From an uncultured Winogradskyella sp. (GTDB lineage: Bacteria > Bacteroidota > Bacteroidia > Flavobacteriales > Flavobacteriaceae), in assembly GCF_947495255.1 (NCBI RefSeq), contig NZ_CANLYI010000008.1, positions 226,494 through 290,493 on the forward strand: 64,000 bases of DNA, written 5' to 3'. Shown piece after piece: positions 26,758 through 37,578 of this stretch. The notes under the pieces were generated by a model. That model was given only the letters and a program-made list of their open reading frames with translations. It ran no database searches and was not told where the DNA came from. Position 1 is the first letter of the stretch, and each line of letters starts with the position of its first letter. Both the position numbers and the translations under genes were made by a program.

Positions 26758-27964
26758 GGGTTTGTTTTAATATAAGTTGCATTAAATCTTCAGCAACATC
26801 TGCTTTAGACTTTAATTCATTTTCTATAATAGTGTTAGAAGACGTTATAAATGTAACTTTATTTGTTGATACTCCAAAACCTGCTCCTTTATCTTGCAAT
26901 GAATTTAAAACAATAAGGTCTAAATTCTTAGATTTTAATTTACCCTTGGCATGTTCTAATTCGTTATTCGTTTCTAACGCAAAGCCTACTAAATATTGGT
27001 CTATTTTAATCTCACCTAGTGATTTTAAAATATCCTTTGTCTTTTCTAACTCTACTGTAAACGTAGAATCCTTCTTTTTTATTTTCTGATCAGATACATT
27101 TTTTGGTCTATAATCAGCAACTGCAGCAGAAAGAATAGCGATATCGCATACTTTAAAATGCTTATGAACTTCATTATACATTTCCTCAGCACTAACCACA
27201 GGTTTCACTGTTACGAAGTTATGTGCTATTTTTTGATGTGTTGGGCCAGTAACTAAAATAACCTCAGCACCTAAATTTGAAGCTGCTTTTGCAATTTCAA
27301 AACCCATTTTACCACTAGAATGATTTCCTATAAAGCGAACTGGATCTAGAGCTTCATACGTTGGACCAGCTGTAATTAAAACACGTTTACCTTTTAATGG
27401 TAATTGCTCTAATATATCCTTTTCAATATAATTTATAATATCTTCTGGCTCAGCCATACGACCTTCTCCAACTAAACCACTCGCAAGTTCACCTGTTCCG
27501 GCAGGTATTAACTTATTCCCAAATGAGGTTAATTTATTAAAAGAAGTTTTTGTAGATTGGTGCAAATACATATCTAAATCCATTGCTGGTGCAAAGTAAA
27601 CCTGACATTTTGCAGAAAGATAAGTCGCTAATAATATGTTATCACAAACTCCATTTGCCATTTTAGCCATAGTGTTGGCAGTAGCAGGTGCAATTACAAA
27701 GATGTCAGCCCATAGACCTAAATCAACATGACTATTCCATGTTGGGTTGTCATCATCACCTTCTTCAACAAAAGATGAATATACAGGATGTTTTGATAAT
27801 GTGGAAAGTGTAAGAGGAGTTATAAAATCCTTAGAAGCAGGTGTCATAACGACTTTAACGTTGGCACCTGCTTTTATGAATAATCTTACTAAACTAGCAG
27901 ATTTATAAGCGGCAATACCTGCGGTAATGCCTAATAGAATATTTTTGTCTTTTAAAATAGACAT
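26750..27964 (-). CDS. coaBC: Bifunctional phosphopantothenoylcysteine decarboxylase/phosphopantothenate-cysteine ligase
   Basis: Two consecutive steps of CoA synthesis in one polypeptide of 404 residues. The N-terminal flavoprotein CoaC domain (about 1-185) has GITAGIAAYKSASLVR, the His of WNSHVDLGLWADIFVIAPATANTMAKMANG and a substrate motif reading PAMDLDMY, with Asp where many homologues have Asn (PAMN). The CoaB ligase domain (about 190-400) has ITAGPTYEALDPVRFIGNHSSGKMGFEIA and AAVADYRPK. The start MSILKDKNILLG fits. It lies four bases after the rpoZ stop and overlaps porD by 8 bases. Confidence 0.95.
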   Translation of the reverse strand: MSILKDKNILLGITAGIAAYKSASLVRLFIKAGANVKVVMTPASKDFITPLTLSTLSKHPVYSSFVEEGDDDNPTWNSHVDLGLWADIFVIAPATANTMAKMANGVCDNILLATYLSAKCQVYFAPAMDLDMYLHQSTKTSFNKLTSFGNKLIPAGTGELASGLVGEGRMAEPEDIINYIEKDILEQLPLKGKRVLITAGPTYEALDPVRFIGNHSSGKMGFEIAKAASNLGAEVILVTGPTHQKIAHNFVTVKPVVSAEEMYNEVHKHFKVCDIAILSAAVADYRPKNVSDQKIKKKDSTFTVELEKTKDILKSLGEIKIDQYLVGFALETNNELEHAKGKLKSKNLDLIVLNSLQDKGAGFGVSTNKVTFITSSNTIIENELKSKADVAEDLMQLILKQTHA

Positions 27965-27968
27965 TTAA

Positions 27969-28295
27969 TCACGATTGAGAATCTTCAGTATTTCTATGAT
28001 AGATTTTATCATCTAACCACTCTTTTACTGCTAATGCATGTGGCTTAGGCAATTTTTCGTAAAACTTAGAAACTTCAATTTGTTCTTTGTTTTCAAAAAT
28101 CTCTTCTAAACTGTCGTTATACGTTGCAAACTCTTCTAGTTTGTCAATTAACTCACGTCTAATATCAGTATTTATCTGTTCTGCACGCTTTGCAATTACA
28201 GAAATAGCTTCATAAATGTTATCTGTTGAAGCATCAATTTCGTTTCTGTTATAAGTAATAGTACTTACAGGTGCATCTGTCTTTTTTAAATCCAT
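27969..28295 (-). CDS. rpoZ: RNA polymerase omega subunit (Bacteroidetes type)
   Basis: 108 residues. Omega binds the beta' C-terminus and helps assemble RNA polymerase. The Bacteroidetes form is recognisable by STDNIYEAISVIAKRAEQI followed by the acidic region (ELIDKLEEFATYNDSLEEIFE) and KFYEKLPKPHALAVKEWLDDKIYHR. It lies between bamD, 12 bases upstream, and coaBC, 4 bases downstream, an arrangement typical of the phylum, and is probably read from the bamD promoter. Confidence 0.92.
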   Translation of the reverse strand: MDLKKTDAPVSTITYNRNEIDASTDNIYEAISVIAKRAEQINTDIRRELIDKLEEFATYNDSLEEIFENKEQIEVSKFYEKLPKPHALAVKEWLDDKIYHRNTEDSQS

Positions 28296-28307
28296 CGTTA
28301 TAATGTT

Positions 28308-29108
28308 TTAACTTTTAGTCGTTAATGTCTTTAATTCTTCTTGTAATCTTTCATTCATTAAAGTAGCACTTTCTAAATTTTCGTAATTTGGATATGTTTT
28401 CTTTAATGCATTATAATAGCCTATTGCTTCGTTAAGTCTGTCTTCCTTTAAATAATCTATACTTAAAATTGCTAAATTGTAAGCAGCATCTAATCTATAA
28501 TAATAGGCTTCACTTCTTAATGTTGTTCCAGGAAACTCAAGTAAAAAGTTATTGAATGATTTAATTGAAGCTTTAAAATCACTTATCAAATCATATTGCT
28601 TAGCAATTTCAAAAGCTTTTTTCTCTAGTTTAAAATCTAATTCTTTTACCAAAGTATTCGCTTCATTTAAATACTGCGAATTAGGATAAGCATTTACAAA
28701 CAATTGTAACTTCTCAATAGCCTCAACGGTTTCTTTCTGCTCTTTAGAATATACAGGAGAGTTATGATAATAGCCCTTTGCAGATAAAAACGAAGCTTGT
28801 TCTGCTTTTTCACTTTGTGGGTAAATATCAGTAAACTTATCTAAATGATAACTCGCTATATAGTAATCACCTAATTGGTAAGAACACATAGCGTGCATAA
28901 ACGTCAGCTTTTCAGCTTGAGGTTTCCCTCTATATTTTTGAAGTATTTGATCTAACAACCTGAATGATTTTGCCCATTTCTGTGCATCATAAAGTTCTTC
29001 TGCCATTTCAAACTTCGCTGCAGTATCATCAGATTTTAGTGTTTTCTGAAAATCGCTACATGAAATAAATAGAATACTTAATAAGAGTATATATAGTCCT
29101 TTCTTCAT
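28308..29108 (-). CDS. bamD: Outer-membrane assembly lipoprotein BamD
   Basis: Part of the BAM complex that inserts beta-barrel proteins into the outer membrane. The longer reading frame begins at 29138, but a -7 promoter box lies inside that extension and the ATG at 29108 gives a standard lipoprotein signal (MKKGLYILLLSILFISCS, Cys17), so 29108 is chosen: 266 residues. The rest is TPR-like helical repeats (MAEELYDAQKWAKSFRLLDQIL, EKLTFMHAMCSYQLGDYYIASYHL, AIEKLQLFVNAYPNSQYLNEA, RLNEAIGYYNALKKTYPNY). First gene of the conserved minus-strand cluster with rpoZ, coaBC, porD and recN. Confidence 0.92.
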   Translation of the reverse strand: MKKGLYILLLSILFISCSDFQKTLKSDDTAAKFEMAEELYDAQKWAKSFRLLDQILQKYRGKPQAEKLTFMHAMCSYQLGDYYIASYHLDKFTDIYPQSEKAEQASFLSAKGYYHNSPVYSKEQKETVEAIEKLQLFVNAYPNSQYLNEANTLVKELDFKLEKKAFEIAKQYDLISDFKASIKSFNNFLLEFPGTTLRSEAYYYRLDAAYNLAILSIDYLKEDRLNEAIGYYNALKKTYPNYENLESATLMNERLQEELKTLTTKS

Positions 29109-29125
29109 AAATTTTAAACAGGATG

Positions 29126-29133
29126 CAAAAGTA
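29126..29133 (-). promoter_or_regulatory. -7 box of the bamD-rpoZ-coaBC-porD operon
   Basis: Minus-strand TACTTTTG, an exact TAnnTTTG match, ends 17 bases before the ATG at 29108. It lies within the codons of the longer bamD reading frame and argues against that upstream start. A TTG 24 bases further up is rather far for a -33 box. Confidence 0.5.
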
Positions 29134-29216
29134 AGCATTATTAACGGAATTTAAAAACAATTATTATTGGCTAAATTAAGCGTTGTTTATAGTCTAAAAA
29201 CCTATTTATATAAAGT

Positions 29217-30101
29217 TTAACTTTTACCTAATACTTTTAGTTCATTTTTAATAGTGGCTTTTAACCCATCTGTTGCCTCTACTAATGGTAAACGAACATA
29301 AGATTTTGAAATATTTAACCTTTCTAAAACTGCTTTTATTCCTGAAGGATTGTTCTCAGAAAAAATTAAAGCCGTTATAGGCATTAGTTTAAAATGAATA
29401 TCATAAGCTTCCTTTGCTTTACGAGCTATACCCAAACGAATCATTTCTGAAAACTCTTTAGGCAATGCTTGTCCTATTACAGAAATAACGCCAGAACCTC
29501 CAGCTAATGCCACTCCTAATGCTAAATCATCATCACCAGAAAGTACCAAAAAACCTTTTGGCTTTGTTCTCAATAATTCTAAATACTGATGCACATTATT
29601 ACCAGCTTCTTTTACTGCTACAATATTATCAAAATCCTTAGCCAGCCTTAAAGTTGTCTCTGGTGACATGTTAGATGATGTTCTACCTGGAACGTTATAT
29701 AAAATTATTGGTTTAGGTGATACCTCAGCGATGGCTTTAAAGTGCTGATAAATTCCTTCTTGTGTAGGCTTGCTGTAATATGGCGACACAGATAAAATTC
29801 CATCAATAGTAGAAAAATCTGTTGCTTTTATTTCACTTACAACATTTGCTGTATTATTACCTCCTATCCCTAATACTAATGGTAATCTACCTTTGTTTAC
29901 TTTAGATATAAAAGCAATAAGCTCCTTTTTCTCATCTGTAGTAACAGTAACACTTTCTCCTGTGGTTCCGCTAATTACTAAATAATCAGTACCGTTTTCA
30001 ATATTATATTCTACAAGACGCTCTAATGCATCAAAATCGATACTTAAATCTGCGTTAAAAGGTGTGATTAATGCAACACCAGTCCCTATAAACTTGGTCA
30101 T
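29217..30101 (-). CDS. dapA: 4-hydroxy-tetrahydrodipicolinate synthase
   Basis: Condenses pyruvate with aspartate semialdehyde, the first committed step to diaminopimelate and lysine. 294 residues, TIM barrel. Seen: GTTGES (45-50), VSPYYSKPTQEG, catalytic Tyr135 in YNVPGRT and the Schiff-base Lys164 in VAVKEAGNN, then LSGDDDLALGVALAGGSGVISV. All active-site residues are in place. Its ATG overlaps the stop of the DUF6913 gene by one base. dapF, a later step in the pathway, is at 49.6-50.4 kb in another operon. Confidence 0.96.
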   Translation of the reverse strand: MTKFIGTGVALITPFNADLSIDFDALERLVEYNIENGTDYLVISGTTGESVTVTTDEKKELIAFISKVNKGRLPLVLGIGGNNTANVVSEIKATDFSTIDGILSVSPYYSKPTQEGIYQHFKAIAEVSPKPIILYNVPGRTSSNMSPETTLRLAKDFDNIVAVKEAGNNVHQYLELLRTKPKGFLVLSGDDDLALGVALAGGSGVISVIGQALPKEFSEMIRLGIARKAKEAYDIHFKLMPITALIFSENNPSGIKAVLERLNISKSYVRLPLVEATDGLKATIKNELKVLGKS

Positions 30102-30619
30102 TATAATTTTTTTAGTATGTTTAAATATTTCTTTAATTCTTGTTTAAAAATATTGATATCCTTTAATTCTATATCAATTATTAAATCATAAAGTCGTTCG
30201 TCTTCATTTGAAATTCCCACTTTAAATAGCGCTTTAGATGCTGCTGTAATTTGATTAAGATGTAAAACTGGGTTTTTATAAAAACAAATCATCATATCAA
30301 ATGGTTCATTTATAAAAGCTTCTAAATCGGAATTTTTTATTTTCCCTTTCCAACCAAAATCTTTAGGACTAAAATGGGCGTTCCATTGGTTGTGCTCTAA
30401 TTTATCATCCATCGTAAAGGCAACTATTTTATGCTTTGGTGACGTTAATCCTAAAGCTTTAAAATAAACTCTAAATACTTCAAACTCATGAAACTCACTA
30501 GCATTTAACAATACTGCAACGGTCTTTATTTTATCGTTGTTTAAAGTAGGTTTATGTTCTGCCAACAATTTGTTGACATATTTTCGATTTGATTTTTCTT
30601 TAAATGCTTTTAAAATCAT
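30101..30619 (-). CDS. DUF6913-like protein of unknown function
   Basis: 172 residues, no signal peptide or membrane helix. It starts MILKAFKEKSNRKYVNKLL and has alternating strands and helices (IKTVAVLLNASEFHEFEVFRVYF, HKIVAFTMDD, HFSPKDFGWKGKI, PFDMMICFYKNPVLHLNQITAAS, FKVGISNEDERLYDLIIDIEL). The pattern suggests a small alpha/beta fold. Homologues next to dapA recur in Flavobacteriaceae, as far as I recall, and are named DUF6913; a functional tie to lysine synthesis is only suggested by the one-base overlap with dapA. Preceded by an exact -7 box. Confidence 0.7.
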   Translation of the reverse strand: MILKAFKEKSNRKYVNKLLAEHKPTLNNDKIKTVAVLLNASEFHEFEVFRVYFKALGLTSPKHKIVAFTMDDKLEHNQWNAHFSPKDFGWKGKIKNSDLEAFINEPFDMMICFYKNPVLHLNQITAASKALFKVGISNEDERLYDLIIDIELKDINIFKQELKKYLNILKKL

Positions 30620-30637
30620 TTATCTTTAGCCTTTGTG

Positions 30638-30645
30638 CAAATTTA
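30638..30645 (-). promoter_or_regulatory. -7 box of the DUF6913-dapA operon
   Basis: Minus-strand TAAATTTG, an exact TAnnTTTG match, ends 18 bases before the ATG at 30619. It lies in the divergent spacer shared with the 5'-nucleotidase genes on the plus strand. Confidence 0.45.
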
Positions 30646-30690
30646 ATAAAAGCACTCACAATTTAATATAAACTTTATATAAGTTATTCA

Positions 30691-31449
30691 ATGACTATTA
30701 AACACACTTTAAAACTTTGTTTTTTGTTGCTCATTTTCTCTTGTGCATCACCAAATATTTCTAAAATTGAAGGTAAGCGACTTAATATTGACGAAAACCT
30801 AAAGTCAGATGAAGCTATCGAAGCTTTTATAAAACCCTACAGAGAACACGTTAATAAAGATATGGACAACGTCATATCTTACGCACCTGAGACTTATACT
30901 AAAGGAGATGGTAAATACAATACGGCTATTGGAAACCTAATGGCAGATGCTGTTTTTAGTGAAGGCAACCCTGTTTTTAATAAACGAACTGGTAAAAACA
31001 TTGATTTTGTATTACTTAATCATGGCGGAATACGTTCTATAATATCTAAAGGAGATATTACCACCAGAACAGCTTACGAAATAATGCCTTTTGAAAATTC
31101 TGTAGTTGTAGCTGAATTAAAAGGTGAGCAAATTAATGAAATGATACAATACCTATCTAAGGCAAAACGTGCACATCCAATTTCAAGCCAATTACAATTA
31201 ACTTTAGATAAAGATGGAAATATTAAATCTGCAACAGTTCATGGAGAACCAATAGATACGACTAAAACATATAATGTAGCTACAAATGATTACCTCTACA
31301 ATGGTGGAGATGGCATGGTGTTTTTTAGTAAAAATGAAGGTTTACACGTTTTAAACTACAAAATAAGAGACGTCCTAATAGACAATTTTAAAAAGAGAGA
31401 TACTTTAAACCCAAAACAAGACAACCGTTTTATTCAGCTTAACGATTAA
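30691..31449 (+). CDS. Lipoprotein with the C-terminal domain of 5'-nucleotidase
   Basis: 252 residues with a lipoprotein signal (FLLLIFSCAS, Cys18). The rest is the substrate-binding C-terminal domain of UshA/CD73-type 5'-nucleotidases: GDGKYNTAIGNLMADAV, the Asn/Arg nucleotide contacts of FVLLNHGGIRS, TTRTAYEIMPFENSVVVAEL and YNVATNDYLYNGGDGM. It lacks the metallophosphatase domain, which is encoded separately by the next gene, four bases downstream. In most bacteria both domains form one chain with the phosphatase first; here they are split and the order is reversed. They presumably assemble in the periplasm to hydrolyse nucleotides or similar phosphoesters. Confidence 0.88.
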   Translation: MTIKHTLKLCFLLLIFSCASPNISKIEGKRLNIDENLKSDEAIEAFIKPYREHVNKDMDNVISYAPETYTKGDGKYNTAIGNLMADAVFSEGNPVFNKRTGKNIDFVLLNHGGIRSIISKGDITTRTAYEIMPFENSVVVAELKGEQINEMIQYLSKAKRAHPISSQLQLTLDKDGNIKSATVHGEPIDTTKTYNVATNDYLYNGGDGMVFFSKNEGLHVLNYKIRDVLIDNFKKRDTLNPKQDNRFIQLND

Positions 31450-31453
31450 GATT

Positions 31454-32365
31454 ATGAAAAGAAGACAATTTATACAAAAATCTACTGCAGCAACAGTATT
31501 AGCTGGTGTTGGCGGACTTAGTTTACAGTCGTTTGGGTCTAGTACAAAAAAAATAACCATCTTACATACTAATGATGTCCATAGTCATATAGACCCTTTT
31601 GGACCAGATGATGGAAGAAATGCGAATAAAGGTGGTGTAGCTAGACGTGCTACTTTAGTAGAATCTATAAGACAAGAAAACCCTAATACACTTTTACTAG
31701 ATGCTGGTGACATTTTTCAAGGTACACCTTACTTTAATTATTATGGTGGTGAATTAGAGTTTAAGCTAATGAGTATGCTTAAATACGATGTAGCTACTAT
31801 TGGTAATCATGATTTTGATAATGGTATTGATGGACTTTATGCTCAAATTCCACATGCCGATTTTGAATTTGTTTCTGCAAATTATGATTTCTCAAACACC
31901 GTAATGGATACGCATGTAAAGCCTTATAAAATTATTATCAAAGATGGTATTAAGATAGGAATCTTTGGTCTAGGAATCAAACTAGATGGCTTAGTAGACA
32001 AAAACATGTATAAAGAAACGGTTTACCATGATCCTATTGAAAAAGCTCAAGACATGTCTAGAGTTTTAAAAGAAGACGAAAAATGTGATTTAGTAATTTG
32101 CTTATCTCATATAGGATATGAATATAAAAACAGGCCAGATAAAGTGAGCGATATAAAGCTTGCAAGAGCAACTAAAGATATTGACCTCATTATTGGTGGA
32201 CATACACATACATTTTTATCTAAACCCACTATAGAAGAAAACAGCGTAGGTAAAAAAGTTTTAGTAAATCAGGTTGGTTGTTACGGTTTGTATTTAGGTA
32301 AAGTAGATTTCTATTTTAATTCTGGGAAGCATATAAAATCAGATGGCGCTTCAATTATGGTTTAG
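31454..32365 (+). CDS. Metallophosphatase half of a split 5'-nucleotidase, probable Tat export
   Basis: 303 residues. The N-terminus MKRRQFIQKSTAATVLAGVGG is a twin-arginine-like signal (KRRQFIQK) with a hydrophobic stretch and SFGSS cleavage area. The calcineurin-like phosphoesterase motifs are complete: TNDVHSH, DAGDIFQGTP, GNHDFDNG, the distal SHIGYEY and GGHTHTF, which together bind two metal ions. Length matches only the N-terminal catalytic domain of UshA-type nucleotidases; the substrate-binding half is the preceding gene. Separate export routes (Tat here, Sec/lipoprotein there) are inferred. Convergent with the membrane-protein gene that follows. Confidence 0.9.
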   Translation: MKRRQFIQKSTAATVLAGVGGLSLQSFGSSTKKITILHTNDVHSHIDPFGPDDGRNANKGGVARRATLVESIRQENPNTLLLDAGDIFQGTPYFNYYGGELEFKLMSMLKYDVATIGNHDFDNGIDGLYAQIPHADFEFVSANYDFSNTVMDTHVKPYKIIIKDGIKIGIFGLGIKLDGLVDKNMYKETVYHDPIEKAQDMSRVLKEDEKCDLVICLSHIGYEYKNRPDKVSDIKLARATKDIDLIIGGHTHTFLSKPTIEENSVGKKVLVNQVGCYGLYLGKVDFYFNSGKHIKSDGASIMV

Positions 32366-32417
32366 AAATCCCTTTTTATTTTAGTGTTATCACAATGCTA
32401 TTCTGAATTGAAATTAC

Positions 32418-33164
32418 CTAACTATTCTTAACCTCTAAAGGTTCATCCTCATAGGCTGCAATAGGTTCAGTAACCTTATATTGTGATTGCGCATATAAGA
32501 AGAAAAAAGCCATGACTAAAAAGAAAGCGTACACAAAACTTAGGCTATCATCACTTAAGATGTAGAAATAAGCTAGTTGTATAATTTCTGAGAATGCCAT
32601 GAAAATGGTTCCTAGTAAAAACAACATAGACTTTGAATTGTTTCGATACATATAATCGACTAAAGCAAAAGATAATAAGGCCATAACCACGGCATTGTAG
32701 GTGTATTCTAAAATATTCTGATAATAAGAAAACGAACCTTCCGTAGTGCCTGATATTAAAGAGACGCAAAACACATCTAAGACTATTAATACTATAATAG
32801 GTACTGTTAATTCAGAGAATACAACTTTTAGATTTAACTGACTTATTGTTTTAATGATGAGTAGTACATAAGATATAACAAAAAGAATATTTGTTATATA
32901 GTATAAATAATCTGTTTCATTCTCCATTATCTTTGGGGTAAACCATGCAATAGCACTTAAAACTTGTGCTATTGTAAAAACCACTAAGAACGAAGTAAAA
33001 AACTTAGACCTATACACTGATTTATTAGAATAGAACCATGTAAGTAATAATAATATTACTGCACTTAGGACAGCTGCTTCTACTTCCTTAGCAAAACCTT
33101 GAAGTAAAATGTAGATGCCTCCTAAGAGTAATAATACTACTTTGAAAATTTTATTTACTAACAT
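32418..33164 (-). CDS. Polytopic membrane protein, unrecognised family
   Basis: 248 residues with about eight hydrophobic segments (for example VVLLLLGGIYILLQGFA, AVLSAVILLLLTWFY, FTSFLVVFTIAQVLSAIAWF, YYITNILFVISYVLLIIKTI, ELTVPIIVLIVLDVFCVSLI, AVVMALLSFALVDYMYR, MLFLLGTIFMAFSEIIQLAYF, FVYAFFLVMAFFFLYAQ). The layout recalls YhhN-like proteins but no signature residue confirms it. The C-terminal tail is acidic (EPIAAYEDEPLEVK). No link to the flanking nucleotidase or ligA is evident; a promoter box lies upstream, so it is probably monocistronic. Confidence 0.75.
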   Translation of the reverse strand: MLVNKIFKVVLLLLGGIYILLQGFAKEVEAAVLSAVILLLLTWFYSNKSVYRSKFFTSFLVVFTIAQVLSAIAWFTPKIMENETDYLYYITNILFVISYVLLIIKTISQLNLKVVFSELTVPIIVLIVLDVFCVSLISGTTEGSFSYYQNILEYTYNAVVMALLSFALVDYMYRNNSKSMLFLLGTIFMAFSEIIQLAYFYILSDDSLSFVYAFFLVMAFFFLYAQSQYKVTEPIAAYEDEPLEVKNS

Positions 33165-33188
33165 TAATTAATCCCTTATTAACGGAAG

Positions 33189-33196
33189 CAAATATA
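33189..33196 (-). promoter_or_regulatory. -7 box upstream of the membrane-protein gene
   Basis: Minus-strand TATATTTG, an exact TAnnTTTG match, ends 24 bases before the ATG at 33164. Confidence 0.45.
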
Positions 33197-33267
33197 AACA
33201 TTTTTTTTACACTTAATCGCATAAAATATGTATTTCATCGAATAAACAGCTGTATACGTGTAGGAAT

Positions 33268-35262
<1,995 letters not shown>

Positions 35263-35273
35263 TTATTCTTATT

Positions 35274-36701
35274 CTATTTTTTAAATTGAAGTTTTAAATA
35301 TTGTGGATTTACAACTTCACTTCCATTGTAGATATTCGGATTTACTATTTTAAATACAATTGTATCGTTAGATAACCATTTTACATTATCACTTTCAAAA
35401 TTAATCCAATTGGGAAAAGTAAACACATAATCTAAAATGATTGTTTGATTTGGCTTTACACTATAAATTTCTAAATAATTGATTTCGCTATAAATATTAT
35501 AGCTAAAGCAAATGATTCTTTTTTTGTTTGGTGAGAAATTAGGAAACTCAGGAAACACAAACTTTGTTTCTCCCGTTTCTTTATCTATTACACTAAACAA
35601 AGCTTCTTCTGCTTTATAGTACACTCCATAAACGAGATATGAATTAATAACATCAATATCTCCATAATATGTATACGAAGCTGCACTGTAATCCATCTTA
35701 CTTTTAAAAGTTAGTATACTATCTTTTATAGGAAGATTAAAATTCTCTGTTTTATCTTCATTTTTAGTAATCTTAATCGAAGGGTTTTTAGTTAAAAAAT
35801 ATGAATTATCTTGATTTACAGAATTGAATTTACTTGCTGATATCAGTTCATATTTAAAATAATCAGAAAGATTTTCAATATAGGCATCGTCATTATAGTC
35901 TTGCTCAGCGGGAGTTTTTATTACAGAACCATAAATTAAGTCTTCATCATAAACTTTTACATCTTCAATATCACCTAAATAACCTTCAAAAACATATCGT
36001 TTTTTATGACGTCTACCATCCTCAAAATCTTCATAATTAATAATTGCCCATCTCCCTTTTACAATTTTGTTTTTGTCTTTTATTTCAATAGAATCTTTAG
36101 TGTAACCAATTACGTTAACAATATCACCATTATTAAACTTACCTATAACTTGCCCTCCCGCTTTTCTAATATTTAATCCATTTTGTGCAATCACATATTT
36201 TTGCTCAATTATAGAATCGCAAGACATGTCTTCATATAACTTATCTATAACAAAATAGGGATTATCTCGAGTTCTATAAGTGTAACTTTTATAATTACAC
36301 GTATTTATATAATATATTGAAAAATGATTATGAGTATTGAAATTTTTGGTATTTAAACGGTCAATATATATGGTGTCATTTTTTGTTATAATTCCTAAAA
36401 CTCTTTTACTAGTTATTGAAGCTAAATTTTGCGACTTTAAAGAGTCAATGATATTTGATGCAGAAAAATTAAATGCATTGTTTAAAGCTTGAACTCCTTC
36501 TATGTTTTTTATAATTTCGAATTCTTTCTGAGAAGGTTTCACATACAGTAATTGTTTACCTTCAATAATAAGCGTGTCCTTTTCAATAGAACTAAAATCA
36601 TAAGCTTGCTCAATAAATACTTTTATCTTTTCCGTTTCTTGTGAATTCATTTTACAAGAAAAACAAATAAATACAACTATTAAGATTAACCAAACTCTCA
36701 T
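35274..36701 (-). CDS. Lipoprotein with an SH3-like domain, function unknown
   Basis: 475 residues. N-terminus MRVWLILIVVFICFSCKMNSQ is a lipoprotein signal (Cys16). A bacterial SH3 (SH3b) module is suggested at about 165-245 by YVIAQNGLNIRKAGGQVIGKFNNGDIVNVIGYT and GRWAIINY...RYVFEGYLGD; such modules bind peptidoglycan or proteins. The C-terminal half (about 290-475) is beta-rich (YGDIDVINSYLVYGVYY, SVIDKETGETKFVFPEFPNFSPNKKRIIC, NWINFESDNVKWLSNDTIVFKI) and looks like a small propeller-type or sandwich domain. It sits between prmC (two bases upstream) and ligA, neither of which it resembles functionally. Its catalytic or binding role is unknown. Confidence 0.75.
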   Translation of the reverse strand: MRVWLILIVVFICFSCKMNSQETEKIKVFIEQAYDFSSIEKDTLIIEGKQLLYVKPSQKEFEIIKNIEGVQALNNAFNFSASNIIDSLKSQNLASITSKRVLGIITKNDTIYIDRLNTKNFNTHNHFSIYYINTCNYKSYTYRTRDNPYFVIDKLYEDMSCDSIIEQKYVIAQNGLNIRKAGGQVIGKFNNGDIVNVIGYTKDSIEIKDKNKIVKGRWAIINYEDFEDGRRHKKRYVFEGYLGDIEDVKVYDEDLIYGSVIKTPAEQDYNDDAYIENLSDYFKYELISASKFNSVNQDNSYFLTKNPSIKITKNEDKTENFNLPIKDSILTFKSKMDYSAASYTYYGDIDVINSYLVYGVYYKAEEALFSVIDKETGETKFVFPEFPNFSPNKKRIICFSYNIYSEINYLEIYSVKPNQTIILDYVFTFPNWINFESDNVKWLSNDTIVFKIVNPNIYNGSEVVNPQYLKLQFKK

Positions 36702-36702
36702 A

Positions 36703-37575
36703 CTATATCTTTACTCCTTTCAACATCCTATCATTCCCATTCAAATCTTTAAGCAACTCAACAGCTTCAAAATTTGCATCAACTAATAACTGCTTTGTTT
36801 CTTCTCCAAGATATTCGTTAATTTCAAAATATAATTTACCGTTTGGTTTCAACTTTTTAACTGCAAAATCAGTAATCGCTTTGTAGAATATTAAAGGATT
36901 GTTGTCCTCTACAAACAAAGCCAGATGTGGCTCGTTATCTAAAACGTTGGGTTGTATTTCTTGTTTTTCTAATTCTCTTACGTATGGTGGATTAGACACA
37001 ATGACATCAAACTTTGTATTTTCAAAAAACAAATTCCAATTTGACGCTTCTAATATACTTGCCTCAATAAAGGTTATATCTACATTATTACCTTTAGCAT
37101 TTTCTTTTGCCATTGTTAACGCCTCACTACTTACATCTAAAGCGTAAACTTTTGCTTTTGGTAAGTTTTTAGCTAACGAAATTGCTATACAACCAGAACC
37201 TGTGCCAATATCTAGGATTTTTATAGACTTCCCGACTGCCCTAGCTGTGACAGAACGAATTATTAAATCTACAAGTTCTTCTGTCTCTGGTCTCGGAATC
37301 AGCACATGCTCTTTTACTTTAAATGGCAATCCGTAAAATTCTGTTTCACCTAAAATATATTGAATAGGTTTTTGCTGTTTTAAATCTTCTAAAACTTTAA
37401 AAAAAGTATCTGTTTCAGGTTTTGTCATTGCTAATCCTGGTTCTAATGTCAGTTGAATTCTTGGTACATTTAAATAATGCTCGGTACACAAATAGAAGAA
37501 ACTATCCACTTCATGTTTACCATAAATAGCATCTAATTCTATATGAAATATATGTTGAAGTTCTTTTAATACCAT
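36703..37575 (-). CDS. prmC: Peptide chain release factor N5-glutamine methyltransferase
   Basis: Methylates the GGQ glutamine of release factors. 290 residues. N-terminal helical domain, then RPETEELVD, the SAM motif ILDIGTGSGCIAISLA, ALDVSSEAL, and the catalytic NPPY at 195-198 with flanking VSNPPYVRE. The C-terminal strand GKLYFEINEYLGEETKQLL is typical. Complete. It starts three bases after the GNAT gene upstream, so the order GNAT, prmC, lipoprotein, ligA probably forms one minus-strand operon. No release-factor gene is adjacent. Confidence 0.95.
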   Translation of the reverse strand: MVLKELQHIFHIELDAIYGKHEVDSFFYLCTEHYLNVPRIQLTLEPGLAMTKPETDTFFKVLEDLKQQKPIQYILGETEFYGLPFKVKEHVLIPRPETEELVDLIIRSVTARAVGKSIKILDIGTGSGCIAISLAKNLPKAKVYALDVSSEALTMAKENAKGNNVDITFIEASILEASNWNLFFENTKFDVIVSNPPYVRELEKQEIQPNVLDNEPHLALFVEDNNPLIFYKAITDFAVKKLKPNGKLYFEINEYLGEETKQLLVDANFEAVELLKDLNGNDRMLKGVKI

Positions 37576-37578
37576 TAC

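Noticed and set aside
29109..29138. Upstream start of bamD (MLTFASCLKF...)
   Set aside because: A -7 promoter box lies within these codons and the lipoprotein signal begins at the later ATG.
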